Assembly: GCF_002205895.1 (NCBI RefSeq)
Contig: NZ_NJDE01000008.1
Span: forward strand, 248,001-312,000
DNA length: 64,000 nt
Direction: 5' to 3'
From: Saccharibacillus sp. O23
GTDB taxonomy: Bacteria; Bacillota; Bacilli; Paenibacillales; Paenibacillaceae
In this document: positions 54,543 through 62,600 of the stretch, in pieces
Layout of the letters: the number at the start of each line of letters is the position of its first letter
Position numbering within the stretch: the first letter of the stretch is position 1
Notes under the pieces: model-generated
Database searches by the model: none
Seen by the model: only the letters and a program-made list of their open reading frames with translations
Told to the model about the DNA's origin: nothing
Program-made: the position numbers and the translations under genes

Positions 54543-55667
54543 ATGAACCCGACCTTTAACCCTTTATTTCAACCGTTTACGTTCCCTAGCGGACTTCAGA
54601 TTCCCAATCGAATCGTCATGGCTCCCATGACGAACTGGTCTTCTGATCCCGATGGTTCCGTCTCGGAGGAAGAGCTGCGTTATTACGAGCGCCGCTCCGG
54701 CCAAGTCGGTACGGTGATCACGGCCTGCGCGTATGTCACGCCCAACGGGAAAGGATTTCACGGCGAATTCGCGGCCGATCGCGACGAGATGATTCCCAGC
54801 CTGCGGCGATTGGCGTCCGCCATACAAAGCCAAGGCTCAAAAGCGATTTTGCAGCTGTATCACGGAGGACGGGAATGTCCTGCGGAACTCGTGCCCGGAG
54901 GCGACGTGGTCAGTGCGGGAAACGTGCCGAACGCTCAAAACCCATCCGTTATCCCGAGGCCTTTGACTTCCGCCGAGATCGTTTCGATTATTCGGGACTT
55001 CGGGGAAGCGACGCGAAGAGCGATCGAAGCGGGCTATGACGGAGTCGAGATTCACGGAGCAAACGGCTATTTGTTCCAACAATTCTTTTCGCCGCATACC
55101 AACAACCGCGATGACGAGTGGGGCGGCAGCTTGACGAAGCGCATGGCCTTTCCGCTGGCCGTCGTCGACGAAGTGACGCGCACGGTCGCCGAGCATGCCC
55201 GAGAAGCTTTTGCGGTCGGTTACCGGTTCTCTCCCGAAGAAGCCGAGTCGCCGGGCATCACGATGCCGGATACCCTTGAATTGATCGAGGCTTTGGCAAA
55301 ACGAAACCTCGATTATCTTCATATTTCGCTGATGGATTACTCGTCGCGGCCGCGCAGCGGAGAAGACCTGAATCGTTCCAGAATGGCGATCATCCTTGAT
55401 AAGATCGACGGAAGAGTCCCTCTGATGGGCGTCGGTTCGATCCGTACGGCGGAAGACGCACTGCATGCTTACGAGATCGGGGTTCCGTTGGTCGCGTTAG
55501 GCAGACAGCTCGTCGTCGATCCCGATTGGACGCAAAAAATACAAGAAGGCAAAGAATCGGATATCGTCCTGACCTTGTCGGCGGACGACCAAGAATCACT
55601 GGTCATTCCGGACCCGATGTGGAAAACGATCATGAACAGTCCTCCGGGCTGGTTCCCTCTTGTCTGA
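54543..55667 (+). CDS. NADH:flavin oxidoreductase, old yellow enzyme family
   Basis: A 374-residue FMN barrel. RIVMAPMTNWSSDPDG at the N-terminus, the substrate-binding HGANGYLFQQF (HxxN) at about residues 174-184, GGSLTKRM and the FMN phosphate region MGVGSIRTAEDAL then LVALGRQLV. Reduces activated C=C bonds or nitro groups of electrophiles. TAGGAGG precedes ATG 54543. In an operon with the exporter, a detoxification pairing. Confidence 0.93.
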   Translation: MNPTFNPLFQPFTFPSGLQIPNRIVMAPMTNWSSDPDGSVSEEELRYYERRSGQVGTVITACAYVTPNGKGFHGEFAADRDEMIPSLRRLASAIQSQGSKAILQLYHGGRECPAELVPGGDVVSAGNVPNAQNPSVIPRPLTSAEIVSIIRDFGEATRRAIEAGYDGVEIHGANGYLFQQFFSPHTNNRDDEWGGSLTKRMAFPLAVVDEVTRTVAEHAREAFAVGYRFSPEEAESPGITMPDTLELIEALAKRNLDYLHISLMDYSSRPRSGEDLNRSRMAIILDKIDGRVPLMGVGSIRTAEDALHAYEIGVPLVALGRQLVVDPDWTQKIQEGKESDIVLTLSADDQESLVIPDPMWKTIMNSPPGWFPLV

Positions 55668-55741
55668 GTAAAAAGCGAATGGTCGGTACGTGTAAGAGAA
55701 CTGCCGCTCAGCGGGAGTGAATGCGCGTTTGTACAATCAAC

Positions 55742-55780
55742 AAAAAGGATTCGCACCTGCTTACGGTCCGAATCCTTTTA
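55742..55780. terminator. Terminator between OYE and the A+T-rich islet
   Basis: AAAAGGATTCG pairs with CGAATCCTTTT around a 14-nt loop; T-runs on both strands. Confidence 0.85.
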
Positions 55781-55839
55781 GATTTTATCGTTTAGTCGCT
55801 CGCTATACGAGGCGTCGAAGTTCCGGTCGGAGCCTCAGA

Positions 55840-56121
55840 TCAACGCGCCGATTTCTTTACCCGTATTTTCATCGGAATATACATGAGCATATAGACAGGA
55901 ATAGGCAGCAAGCAGTATAAGATCTTCTCTACATAATCTTGTTTTTCTACCCCTTTGATCAAGAAAAAGATAACGAATAACGCCAAGCTGGTTATGACTC
56001 CGATCGCCGGAAAGTAACGGATATAGCGATAATAATTTTCTTTAGCTTTTTTCGCATTTTCGTCATCTAATGTGACGGGATTAAAAAAAAAATTCTGCTT
56101 TTTCTGCTTCTTTAACTTCAT
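55840..56121 (-). CDS. Membrane part of a frameshift-split HTH regulator
   Basis: Frame encoding KENYYRYIRYFPAIGVITSL with two hydrophobic helices (about residues 37-55 and 68-82) and a basic end. Its own ATG at 56121 has no ribosome-binding site and lies inside the HTH gene. If the ten-T run on the minus strand (plus-strand A10 at 56083-56092) is read as nine, the HTH frame continues smoothly (...EKAEFFFNPVTLDD...) into this one, giving a 159-residue HTH-plus-membrane protein ending at 55840. So this is best seen as the C-terminal half of one gene, reached by slippage, or lost by a one-base change or sequencing error. Confidence 0.7.
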   Translation of the reverse strand: MKLKKQKKQNFFFNPVTLDDENAKKAKENYYRYIRYFPAIGVITSLALFVIFFLIKGVEKQDYVEKILYCLLPIPVYMLMYIPMKIRVKKSAR

Positions 56122-56320
56122 TATTTAATAAATCATCCAATTTAACGTTATATAACTGAGATACTTTTATTAAATTTTCGATGTCGGGATAACAAGTATT
56201 ATTTTCCCATTTGTAGACAGCTTGTTTGGTCACGTCCAATCTTTCAGCAATTTCTTCTTGAGTCAAATGATTTAATTTACGCAATCTTTTTAAATTCTCT
56301 CCCAAGTTTACGATAAACAA
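56081..56320 (-). CDS. XRE-type helix-turn-helix regulator (N-terminal half of split gene)
   Basis: A 79-residue HTH_3 domain protein: LGENLKRLRKLNHLTQEEIA, then RLDVTKQAVYKWENNTCYPD, the classic Cro/CI-type helix-turn-helix, and LIKVSQLYNVKLDDLL. TTG 56320 follows GGAGGATGA. It ends abruptly (AEFFF) at the T10 run. As it stands it would be a soluble DNA-binding protein; with one T fewer it would gain two membrane helices. Base composition is far more A+T-rich than the surroundings. Divergent from the secreted Cys-rich gene, so likely its regulator. Confidence 0.85.
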   Translation of the reverse strand: MFIVNLGENLKRLRKLNHLTQEEIAERLDVTKQAVYKWENNTCYPDIENLIKVSQLYNVKLDDLLNNEVKEAEKAEFFF

Positions 56321-56443
56321 TCATCCTCCTTCAATTTTGATAAGACTCTCTTCGTAATAGACCTTTGAGACATCAAGATCTTGCTCGATTCACCACAGGT
56401 CTTAAAAAGAGTTTTAACAAAAAAATTGGTAACATCAATTAAA

Positions 56444-56472
56444 ATTATACATTAAACAACCAAAAAAGTCCA
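56444..56472 (-). promoter_or_regulatory. Candidate promoter of the HTH regulator
   Basis: On the minus strand: TGGACT (56472-56467), 17-bp spacer, TATAAT (56449-56444). Confidence 0.5.
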
Positions 56473-56495
56473 TTTTAACATTAAATATTAAGAAG

Positions 56496-56510
56496 TAAAC
56501 CAATGGTTTA
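56496..56510. promoter_or_regulatory. Palindromic operator candidate
   Basis: TAAACCA-A-TGGTTTA, a perfect 7-bp dyad directly abutting the -35 of the Cys-rich secreted gene and between the two divergent promoters; a natural binding site for the dimeric XRE regulator. Confidence 0.6.
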
Positions 56511-56539
56511 TTTAAATATTCCTCTAAAACCTATATAAT
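56511..56539 (+). promoter_or_regulatory. Candidate promoter of the Cys-rich precursor gene
   Basis: TTTAAA (56511-56516), 17-bp spacer, TATAAT (56534-56539). Confidence 0.6.
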
Positions 56540-56583
56540 TCCTTTTGTAAATAAAAATCAATCTTGGAGGGATAATAATCACA

Positions 56584-57264
56584 ATGAAGAAAAATTTTAT
56601 TTTCAGTCTGATACTGGTTCTAATTTTCACCGTCTTAGGCCATACTTCCACAGTCAAAGCCGAGTCCACAATATTAGATAAGCAGCAACAATTAACAAAC
56701 GAGAAAAACCAACCAATCAATATTGACGTTTTAACTTCTGAAGAGTTGATAAAAGTGGTCGGATTAGAAAACGAAAACCAAGAAATACAGAACATCAATC
56801 AACAAATACATCAACAAAAATTTGAAGAAATCCAGTTAAGCAATCACAATTCGAAACTGAAGTACAGTTTGAAAGGCGATGCCGCTATATACACATATAT
56901 GGTAACAAGAGCATACAATAATATTGAAAAAAACGAAATCATAGTGACTCAAACCATTGTAAATGGAACGGATAATAAAATCGAAAAATTTGTAGCTGAA
57001 AAAACAAATGCTTCCGATCCCGATTCCAAGCATTTACTAGCAAACTATCAAAATACGGATACGCAAAATCAACAAAAAGACAGCTTATCCGCCAAAGCTG
57101 CCGGAGGAATGTTTTTATGGAACGGAAAATCTTTCACGTGTAGTGTAGTGGGACTTTACGCATGCGCCCAATATTGCGGAGTCTGGGCCCTTGTCAATCC
57201 GATAGCAGGCGGTGGCTGCTCGGTAGTATGCGGAGTGGCATTTGCTGCGGCTTGTTCCTTCTGA
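56584..57264 (+). CDS. Secreted precursor with symmetric six-cysteine C-terminal domain (bacteriocin candidate)
   Basis: A 226-residue protein. Signal peptide residues 1-26 (hydrophobic core ILVLIFTVLG, cleavage site VKA), a hydrophilic Asn/Gln-rich region (27-170), then SAKAAGG at about 169-175 and a compact 51-residue end. That end has cysteines at 186, 194, 198, 212, 216 and 224, spacing C-x7-C-x3-C-x13-C-x3-C-x7-C, symmetric about its centre, in a Gly/Ala/Val-rich hydrophobic context. This recalls halocin C8-like precursors, where an N-terminal immunity part and a C-terminal disulphide-rich peptide are made as one chain; family membership is not proven. TTGGAGGG precedes ATG 56584. Markedly A+T-rich compared with its neighbours; no dedicated transporter or protease adjacent. 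Confidence 0.7.
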   Translation: MKKNFIFSLILVLIFTVLGHTSTVKAESTILDKQQQLTNEKNQPINIDVLTSEELIKVVGLENENQEIQNINQQIHQQKFEEIQLSNHNSKLKYSLKGDAAIYTYMVTRAYNNIEKNEIIVTQTIVNGTDNKIEKFVAEKTNASDPDSKHLLANYQNTDTQNQQKDSLSAKAAGGMFLWNGKSFTCSVVGLYACAQYCGVWALVNPIAGGGCSVVCGVAFAAACSF

Positions 57265-57285
57265 CTGAACTAAATGATTAAACCT

Positions 57286-57337
57286 AAAAAGACGGGAAGA
57301 GGGATCGCTTATTTACGCGATGCCTCTTCCCGTCTTT
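57286..57337. terminator. Terminator between the Cys-rich gene and the methyltransferase gene
   Basis: GACGGGAAGAGG pairs with CCTCTTCCCGTC, and TCGC with GCGA inside; the minus-strand T-run (CTTTTTAGG) serves the methyltransferase gene. Confidence 0.85.
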
Positions 57338-57356
57338 GAGTTTTTTAAAAATCTGC

Positions 57357-58151
57357 TCACACCAACCGCTGCCGCACCGCTTCGAACAGCAGCACCGAAG
57401 CCGCCATCGCCACGTTCAGCGATTCGGCTTGGCCCGGCATCGGGATGATGACCTTCTCGTCCACGAAAGCCTCGACCTGCGGCGAGACGCCGCTGCCTTC
57501 GCTGCCGAAAACGAACCAAGCCGCGCCCCGATAGTCCGCTTCGTAACAGTTGTGCTTCGCCTGCAAGCTGGTGCTGACGATCTTGGCGGAAGCCTGCCGC
57601 GCCTGCGGCAGCAGCTCCGTCAGCTCTCCCTCCACGATCGGGAGATGGAACAGCGACCCCATCGTCGAGCGTACCGTCTTGGGGTTGTAGATGTCGGCCG
57701 AGCCCCGGCCGACCACGACGCCGGCCGCGCCGGCGGCATCGGCGGCACGGATGATCGTGCCGACGTTGCCCGGATCCTGTACGCCGTCGAGTACCGCGAC
57801 GAGCGCGTTCTCCGTGCGCAGAATGTCCGCCAGCTTCGCGGCGGACTTGCGCACCACGGCGAACACCGGCTGCGGTGTCCGCGCTTCCGTGCACTTGGCG
57901 ACGATCGCCGCCGAGACGGCGATCCATTCCGCCTGTCCGGAGCGCGCTTCCTGCGTCAGTTCCGCAGGCACCCCGAGCGCCGCGTCATACGCGACGCATT
58001 CCACGTCCGCTTCCGAGCGCAGCGCCTCCTGCACCAGATGAATCCCTTCGACGATATATTTCCCCTGCCGATCCCGATGCTTTTTCTCGAGCAGGCTCGC
58101 CCATTCCTTGACCCGCCCGTTGGCCGTTGATTCGATCTGCGTATGCGGCAT
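57357..58151 (-). CDS. TrmH/SpoU-family RNA 2'-O-methyltransferase
   Basis: A 264-residue SPOUT enzyme with an N-terminal substrate-binding region (KYIVEGIHLVQEAL) and a knotted catalytic domain: motif 1 DGVQDPGNVGTIIRAADAAG, motif 2 FVFGSEGSGVS, motif 3 IPMPGQAESLNVAMAASVLLFE. S-adenosylmethionine-dependent ribose methylation of rRNA or tRNA; closest remembered homologue is Bacillus YsgA. The target nucleotide cannot be told from sequence. Confidence 0.92.
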   Translation of the reverse strand: MPHTQIESTANGRVKEWASLLEKKHRDRQGKYIVEGIHLVQEALRSEADVECVAYDAALGVPAELTQEARSGQAEWIAVSAAIVAKCTEARTPQPVFAVVRKSAAKLADILRTENALVAVLDGVQDPGNVGTIIRAADAAGAAGVVVGRGSADIYNPKTVRSTMGSLFHLPIVEGELTELLPQARQASAKIVSTSLQAKHNCYEADYRGAAWFVFGSEGSGVSPQVEAFVDEKVIIPMPGQAESLNVAMAASVLLFEAVRQRLV

Positions 58152-58200
58152 CCCAGATCCCTCCGCTTCTTAATATCCGTTGCCCTCTATTAAAAAACCG

Positions 58201-58227
58201 AAAGGTATCGCGGCAGCGATACCTTTT
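58201..58227 (-). terminator. Intrinsic terminator of ktrA
   Basis: AAAGGTATCGC/GCGATACCTTT stem with a 4-nt loop; minus strand continues CGGTTTTTT. It lies about 220 nt after ktrA, past the fifth palindromic element. Confidence 0.8.
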
Positions 58228-58229
58228 AT

Positions 58230-58445
58230 CTTTATGTTTTTTATCCTAACCCATCTCACGGTTAGAATATTCTGTCCTTGCGAGAAGCGCCAAGCGGAGG
58301 GAGAAATTCAGTGCAGGAACGAAGTGTTCGCCTTTGAAATCGGGAAGCCTCCTTGTTACATCCAATTCAGCTTCCCGATTGAGACAGCGACCGAAACGAA
58401 TTTCTCCCGGAGCGTCCCCCGCTTCTCCCCCCCGAACAGAATCTT
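58230..58445 (-). repeat. 3'-UTR palindromic element, copy 5 (after ktrA)
   Basis: On the minus strand it begins immediately after the ktrA stop (AAGATTCTGTTCGGGGGGG). Outer arms GGGAGAAATT (58299-58308) and AATTTCTCCC (58399-58408) pair over 10 bp. The inner hairpin AATCGGGAAGC (58338-58348) with GCTTCCCGATT (58370-58380) pairs over 11 bp. Transcript-sense flanks GTCGCTGTCTC and CAAAGGCGAACACTTCG match copy 2 almost base for base. AGATTCTGTTCG and its near-complement GGACAGAATATTC bound the unit. Confidence 0.75.
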
Positions 58446-59120
58446 CTACCCGTGCCTCTCGAACGCGATCTCCAGCCGCACCAGATCGTCCCGCTCCCCG
58501 ACGATCACCAGCACGTCCCCTTCCCAGAGACGGCCGTGCGGGTCCGGCGAGATGTTCATCTTGCTGCCGCGGCGCACCGCGATCACGTTGCAGCCGTATT
58601 TCTGACGCAGGTTCAGTTCGATCAGATTGCGTCCGACCATCTTCGCCGGGACCAGCATCTCGAATATGCTGTAATCGCCAGACAATTCGATGTAATCGAG
58701 GATGTTCGGAGAAGTCAGATTGTGCGCGACCCGCGTACCCATATCCCGCTCCGGGAAAATGACTTTATCCGCGCCGATCTTGCTGAGCACTTTGCCGTGC
58801 AGCGCGTTCTGCGCTTTGGCGATGATCAGCGGCAGATTCATCTCTTTGAGGATCAGCGTGGTCAAGATGCTCGCTTGAATATCCTGTCCGATCGCCACGA
58901 CCACGACGTCGAAATTGCGAATGCCCAGCGCCTTGAGCGCTTCTTCGTCCGTCGAGTCCGCCGATACGGCGTGCGTCACCACGTTGGAGATCTCCTGAGT
59001 CCGTTCTTCGCTCGCGTCGATCGCCAGTACGTCGAAGCCCATCTCGCTGAGGGTCTTGGCAACGCTGGAACCGAAACGCCCCATGCCGATGACCGCATAC
59101 TGCTTCTTGCCTTTCCCCAT
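58446..59120 (-). CDS. ktrA: Potassium channel regulatory subunit KtrA (RCK domain)
   Basis: A 224-residue cytoplasmic RCK protein: nucleotide-binding Rossmann domain (YAVIGMGRFGSSVAKTL, VLAIDASEERTQ) and a C-terminal TrkA-C domain (GRNLIELNLRQKYGCNVIAV, EGDVLVIVGERDDL). Closely resembles Bacillus KtrA (222 aa), which gates the KtrB K+ channel in response to ATP/ADP and c-di-AMP. AGGAGG precedes ATG 59120. No ktrB gene is in the window. Confidence 0.93.
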   Translation of the reverse strand: MGKGKKQYAVIGMGRFGSSVAKTLSEMGFDVLAIDASEERTQEISNVVTHAVSADSTDEEALKALGIRNFDVVVVAIGQDIQASILTTLILKEMNLPLIIAKAQNALHGKVLSKIGADKVIFPERDMGTRVAHNLTSPNILDYIELSGDYSIFEMLVPAKMVGRNLIELNLRQKYGCNVIAVRRGSKMNISPDPHGRLWEGDVLVIVGERDDLVRLEIAFERHG

Positions 59121-59142
59121 CCCCGATCAGGCCTCCTTGAAC

Positions 59143-60726
59143 TTACGGCGCCATCTCCAAGAATTGGGCGTCCGGATTTTTGTCGATGGCGGTACGCATC
59201 GCGTATTCGTTCTCGAACAGCGCCACGTAGTTGCCTTTTTTGTCTTTGACCAGCGTCGAGTTGATCCGGAACTTGGACGGATCGATCTCTTTCGCCACGA
59301 TCCAGCGCGCGAATTGGAACGACTGACGCTGAAGCTGCACGTCGACGCCGTATTCGTTTTTCATCCGGTATTCGAACACTTCGAATTGGAGTTGGCCGAC
59401 GACGCCGAGAATCGTATCGTCGAAGCTGACCGTGCGGAAGACTTGAATGGTACCTTCTTCCGTCAACTGGTCGATGCCTTTTTGATACTGTTTGTGCTTG
59501 AGCGCGTTTTTGGCCGTGACTTTGGCGAAAATCTCCGGGGAGAACGTCGGCAGCTCTTCGAATTCGAAATTCTGACCTTCCACCAACGAATCGCCGATCC
59601 GGAAAATGCCCGGGTCGAACAGACCGATGATATCGCCCGCGTAAGCCGTTTCGACGATATCGCGGTCTTGGGCCAAGAACTGCTGCGGCTGCGCCAGTTT
59701 GATGTCTTTGCCGACGCGGACATGCTTGACGCTCATGCCGCGCTCGAACTTGCCGGACACGATGCGCAGGAACGCGATCCGGTCGCGGTGCGCCGGGTTC
59801 ATGTTCGCTTGAATCTTGAACACGTAGCCGCTGAACTTCTCGCGCACCGGCTCGATTTCGCCTTCCGTGCTGCGGCGCGGCGCCGGCTTCGGCGCGAGTT
59901 CCAAAAAGTTCTCGAGGAACGTCTGAAGACCGAAGTTATTGATCGCGCTGCCGAAGAAGACCGGAGTCAGCTCGCCGCGTTTGACTTTTTCGTAGTCGAA
60001 TTGATCGCCCGCCACGTCCAGCAGTTCGAGTTCTTCGGCCAGCTGGTTCGCGTGGTATTCGCCCGCCATCTGCGCGATGATCGGATCATGATAATCTTCG
60101 ACCTTCTGCACTTTGATCTGCGAATGGTCGTCGCCTTGGAACAGCTCGACCTGATTCTTCATTCGGTCGTAGACGCCGCTGAGTTCCCGTCCCATGCCGA
60201 TCGGCCAGTTCATCGGAACCGAACGGATCCCGAGCACCTGCTCCAATTCTTCCATCAGGTCGAACGGGCTGCGGCCTTCGCGGTCGAGTTTGTTGATGAA
60301 GGTAAAGATCGGAATGCCGCGCTTCGCGCAGACTTGGAACAGCTTGATCGTCTGGGCTTCGACGCCTTTGGCGACGTCGATCAGCATGACCGCGCTGTCG
60401 GCCGCCGTCAGCGTCCGGTACGTGTCTTCGCTGAAGTCTTGGTGACCGGGCGTATCCAGAATGTTGATGCGGTGGCCGTTATAATCGAACTGCATGACGG
60501 AAGACGTTACCGAGATCCCCCGCTGTTTCTCGATTTCCATCCAGTCGCTTGTGGCGTGTTTGCTGGCTTTGCGCGCTTTTACCGTTCCGGCCAGACGAAT
60601 AGCGCCGCCGAAGAGCAGCAGCTTCTCCGTCAGCGTCGTTTTCCCGGCATCCGGGTGAGATATAATGGCAAAAGTTCTGCGTTTTTCGACTTCTTCGCGC
60701 AAAACTTTGTCTTGGGTTTGGCTCAT
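59143..60726 (-). CDS. prfC: Peptide chain release factor 3
   Basis: A 527-residue translational GTPase that recycles class I release factors. G1 SHPDAGKTTLTEKL, G2 region EKQRGISVTSSVMQF, G3 DTPGHQDFSEDTYR, G4 FINKLDREGR, then domains II and III with the RF3 ending (FARWIVAKEIDPSKFR). ATG 60726 after GAAGGG is used; upstream in-frame ATGs are unsupported. RF3 is patchily distributed in Firmicutes. Confidence 0.96.
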   Translation of the reverse strand: MSQTQDKVLREEVEKRRTFAIISHPDAGKTTLTEKLLLFGGAIRLAGTVKARKASKHATSDWMEIEKQRGISVTSSVMQFDYNGHRINILDTPGHQDFSEDTYRTLTAADSAVMLIDVAKGVEAQTIKLFQVCAKRGIPIFTFINKLDREGRSPFDLMEELEQVLGIRSVPMNWPIGMGRELSGVYDRMKNQVELFQGDDHSQIKVQKVEDYHDPIIAQMAGEYHANQLAEELELLDVAGDQFDYEKVKRGELTPVFFGSAINNFGLQTFLENFLELAPKPAPRRSTEGEIEPVREKFSGYVFKIQANMNPAHRDRIAFLRIVSGKFERGMSVKHVRVGKDIKLAQPQQFLAQDRDIVETAYAGDIIGLFDPGIFRIGDSLVEGQNFEFEELPTFSPEIFAKVTAKNALKHKQYQKGIDQLTEEGTIQVFRTVSFDDTILGVVGQLQFEVFEYRMKNEYGVDVQLQRQSFQFARWIVAKEIDPSKFRINSTLVKDKKGNYVALFENEYAMRTAIDKNPDAQFLEMAP

Positions 60727-60833
60727 GTTCACGTTCCCTTCTGTATCGTGCGTATTCATCCCTATATTGTACCATAATTCCCGCGCAGGCAAGGGAGAAT
60801 CTGTATCGAAAAAAAGGGCTGGCGCGATTTTAT

Positions 60834-61238
60834 TTACTTCTCCGGATCGCGGCGGAACGTTTGCAGATACCCGCGTACGTCTTCGTCGTCATATTCGTTC
60901 AACAGCCGATGCAGATGGAATTTGACTTCGGCCAGATGGGCTTCCTGCCGTTCGATATCTTGAATCTGCCGCCGCACCAGCTCTCGCAATCCTTCGACGT
61001 CCATCTCCCGGCCGTCGCTCAATTTGCGCAGCGTGTCGCCGATCCGAGACAGCGGATAGCCGAGCGCTTTGGTATCCTGTATGAACTGAATCAGCGTCAG
61101 ATATTCTTCGCCGTACAGCCGGTACCCGCTCTCGCTGCGCTCGGGCTGCGGAAGCACGCCGCTGTCTTCGTAGAAACGAATGGCCGCGGGGGTCAGTCCC
61201 GTTTTTTTCGCCAACTGCCCCCGGGTCATTTTCTTCAT
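60834..61238 (-). CDS. MerR-family transcriptional regulator
   Basis: A 134-residue regulator: winged helix-turn-helix MTRGQLAKKTGLTPAAIRFYEDSGVLP with SGYRLYGEEYLTLIQFI, then a dimerising coiled coil (LRELVRRQIQDIERQEAHLAEVK). No cysteines, so not a thiol-dependent metal sensor. AAGGAGG precedes ATG 61238. Lies 24 nt after the hydrolase gene on the same strand; the operon promoter at 62601-62632 has the dyad and long spacer expected of MerR control. Confidence 0.92.
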   Translation of the reverse strand: MKKMTRGQLAKKTGLTPAAIRFYEDSGVLPQPERSESGYRLYGEEYLTLIQFIQDTKALGYPLSRIGDTLRKLSDGREMDVEGLRELVRRQIQDIERQEAHLAEVKFHLHRLLNEYDDEDVRGYLQTFRRDPEK

Positions 61239-61262
61239 TGCGTTTCCTCCTTGGACGTTCGG

Positions 61263-62573
61263 TTATTCGGCGCGTTCCAGCCATTCGTTCTGCGATCCGA
61301 TGCGCGTGTAAGCTTCGTTGTAGCGAACTTCCGGGAATTCCGGCGTATCGCGTCCCAGAATCGACTGCTCGATCCCTTTGAGGTAGCGGTCGAAAAAGGC
61401 CACGGCGTAAGCTCGATTCAACTCGATATTGCGCTCAGGCGTAAACGATCTGGCGAACAGCCGCGGCGAGATCAACGCGATATCCGTGAAGCTCTGATGG
61501 AAAAACGGTTCGACGACCGCAAACAGCACATCGCTTAAGCTCGACGTCATCACCCGCTGGAGATCTTCTTCGAATTCGTCGAAAAAGATCTTTTCCTTTT
61601 TCGGATTGTCCGGGTCCAGACTGCGCGCCGTTCCGCCGGTGAACAGATACATGAAAGGCCGTTCCAGCGGTTTGCGCGACACTTCTCCCCAGAAGCCGCC
61701 TTCCAGACTGAGCGCGGCGGCAAAACGCGAATCTGTCGACAAAGCTTCCGCCGCCGTCGCGCCTCCGTAAGAGTGCCCCACGATGCCCGTACGCGACAGA
61801 TCGAGACGGCCGGACAGCAGATGTCCCGAATCGGCTTGATTCCACCGTTCCAACGTATCGAGAACGAAACGGGCATCCGCCGCTCGGACGGCGATCTCTT
61901 TGACATTATAATCATACAACTCGCGCGATTTCGCAAACTTCGGCTCGTCCCGATACATCGCTTCGCTGCCGTCTGCCAAAGTCACCTGTGCCGAAGTGTA
62001 CGGATGGTCCATCCCGATCACGATATAACCGCGGCTGACCAACTCTTCGATCATCGTCAAGCTTTGATGGCGGGTCGAACGGATGCCCGGCGAGAACAGC
62101 AGCACCGGATAAGACGAACGGTCCGAAACCGGCGGCAAATGCTTGAACGCGTGCGTTTTCACTTTCGACAGATGCCGGAACAGACCTTCGGGCAATCCGA
62201 ATACCAGCGTCAGGCATCTGCCGAGCGAAGCCGGATAACGTTCGGGTTCGAGCGCTTTCGCCGATCCCGAACGGGCAGACGCCGTTTGAAGCGCGGCCGG
62301 ATCGGCCGGATACCAGACCGTCGTCGCGATCTCGCGCGGCCCGGTTCCCTGCGGAACGCTTCCCCGTCTCGTCTCCTGCCGGCTCTCGTCGATCAGATAG
62401 GCCTCGAACGTGCCGATCGCATAGGTGCCGGTCGGCTCCGGCATCGTAAAGATCGGGAACAGACGCCGCAGCGGATTTAAGCTCCGGCCTTCTTTGCGGC
62501 TTCGATAAGCATACAGCGCGGCCGCGAGGCCCGCTGCTCCTCCGATCGCCGCCCATTTCGCCTTCTTCTTCAT
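61263..62573 (-). CDS. Alpha/beta hydrolase, platelet-activating-factor acetylhydrolase-like
   Basis: A 436-residue protein with a short N-terminal hydrophobic segment (WAAIGGAAGLAAALYAY) and an alpha/beta-hydrolase core. Nucleophile elbow G266-H-S268-Y-G270 (GIVGHSYGGATAAE), oxyanion region LLFSPGIRSTRHQ, and VIGMDHPYTSAQV. ATTVWYPADPAA is typical of PAF-acetylhydrolase/dienelactone-type esterases. ATG 62573 follows GGGAGCGAGG; a longer frame to 62816 runs through the promoter and is rejected. First gene of a two-gene operon with merR; membrane-anchored esterase of unknown substrate. Confidence 0.87.
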   Translation of the reverse strand: MKKKAKWAAIGGAAGLAAALYAYRSRKEGRSLNPLRRLFPIFTMPEPTGTYAIGTFEAYLIDESRQETRRGSVPQGTGPREIATTVWYPADPAALQTASARSGSAKALEPERYPASLGRCLTLVFGLPEGLFRHLSKVKTHAFKHLPPVSDRSSYPVLLFSPGIRSTRHQSLTMIEELVSRGYIVIGMDHPYTSAQVTLADGSEAMYRDEPKFAKSRELYDYNVKEIAVRAADARFVLDTLERWNQADSGHLLSGRLDLSRTGIVGHSYGGATAAEALSTDSRFAAALSLEGGFWGEVSRKPLERPFMYLFTGGTARSLDPDNPKKEKIFFDEFEEDLQRVMTSSLSDVLFAVVEPFFHQSFTDIALISPRLFARSFTPERNIELNRAYAVAFFDRYLKGIEQSILGRDTPEFPEVRYNEAYTRIGSQNEWLERAE

Positions 62574-62600
62574 GTTTTCCTCGCTCCCTTCTATGCATCC

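Noticed and set aside
59056..60777. 573-codon open frame opposite prfC
   Set aside because: Antisense to RF3; no ribosome-binding site or domain.
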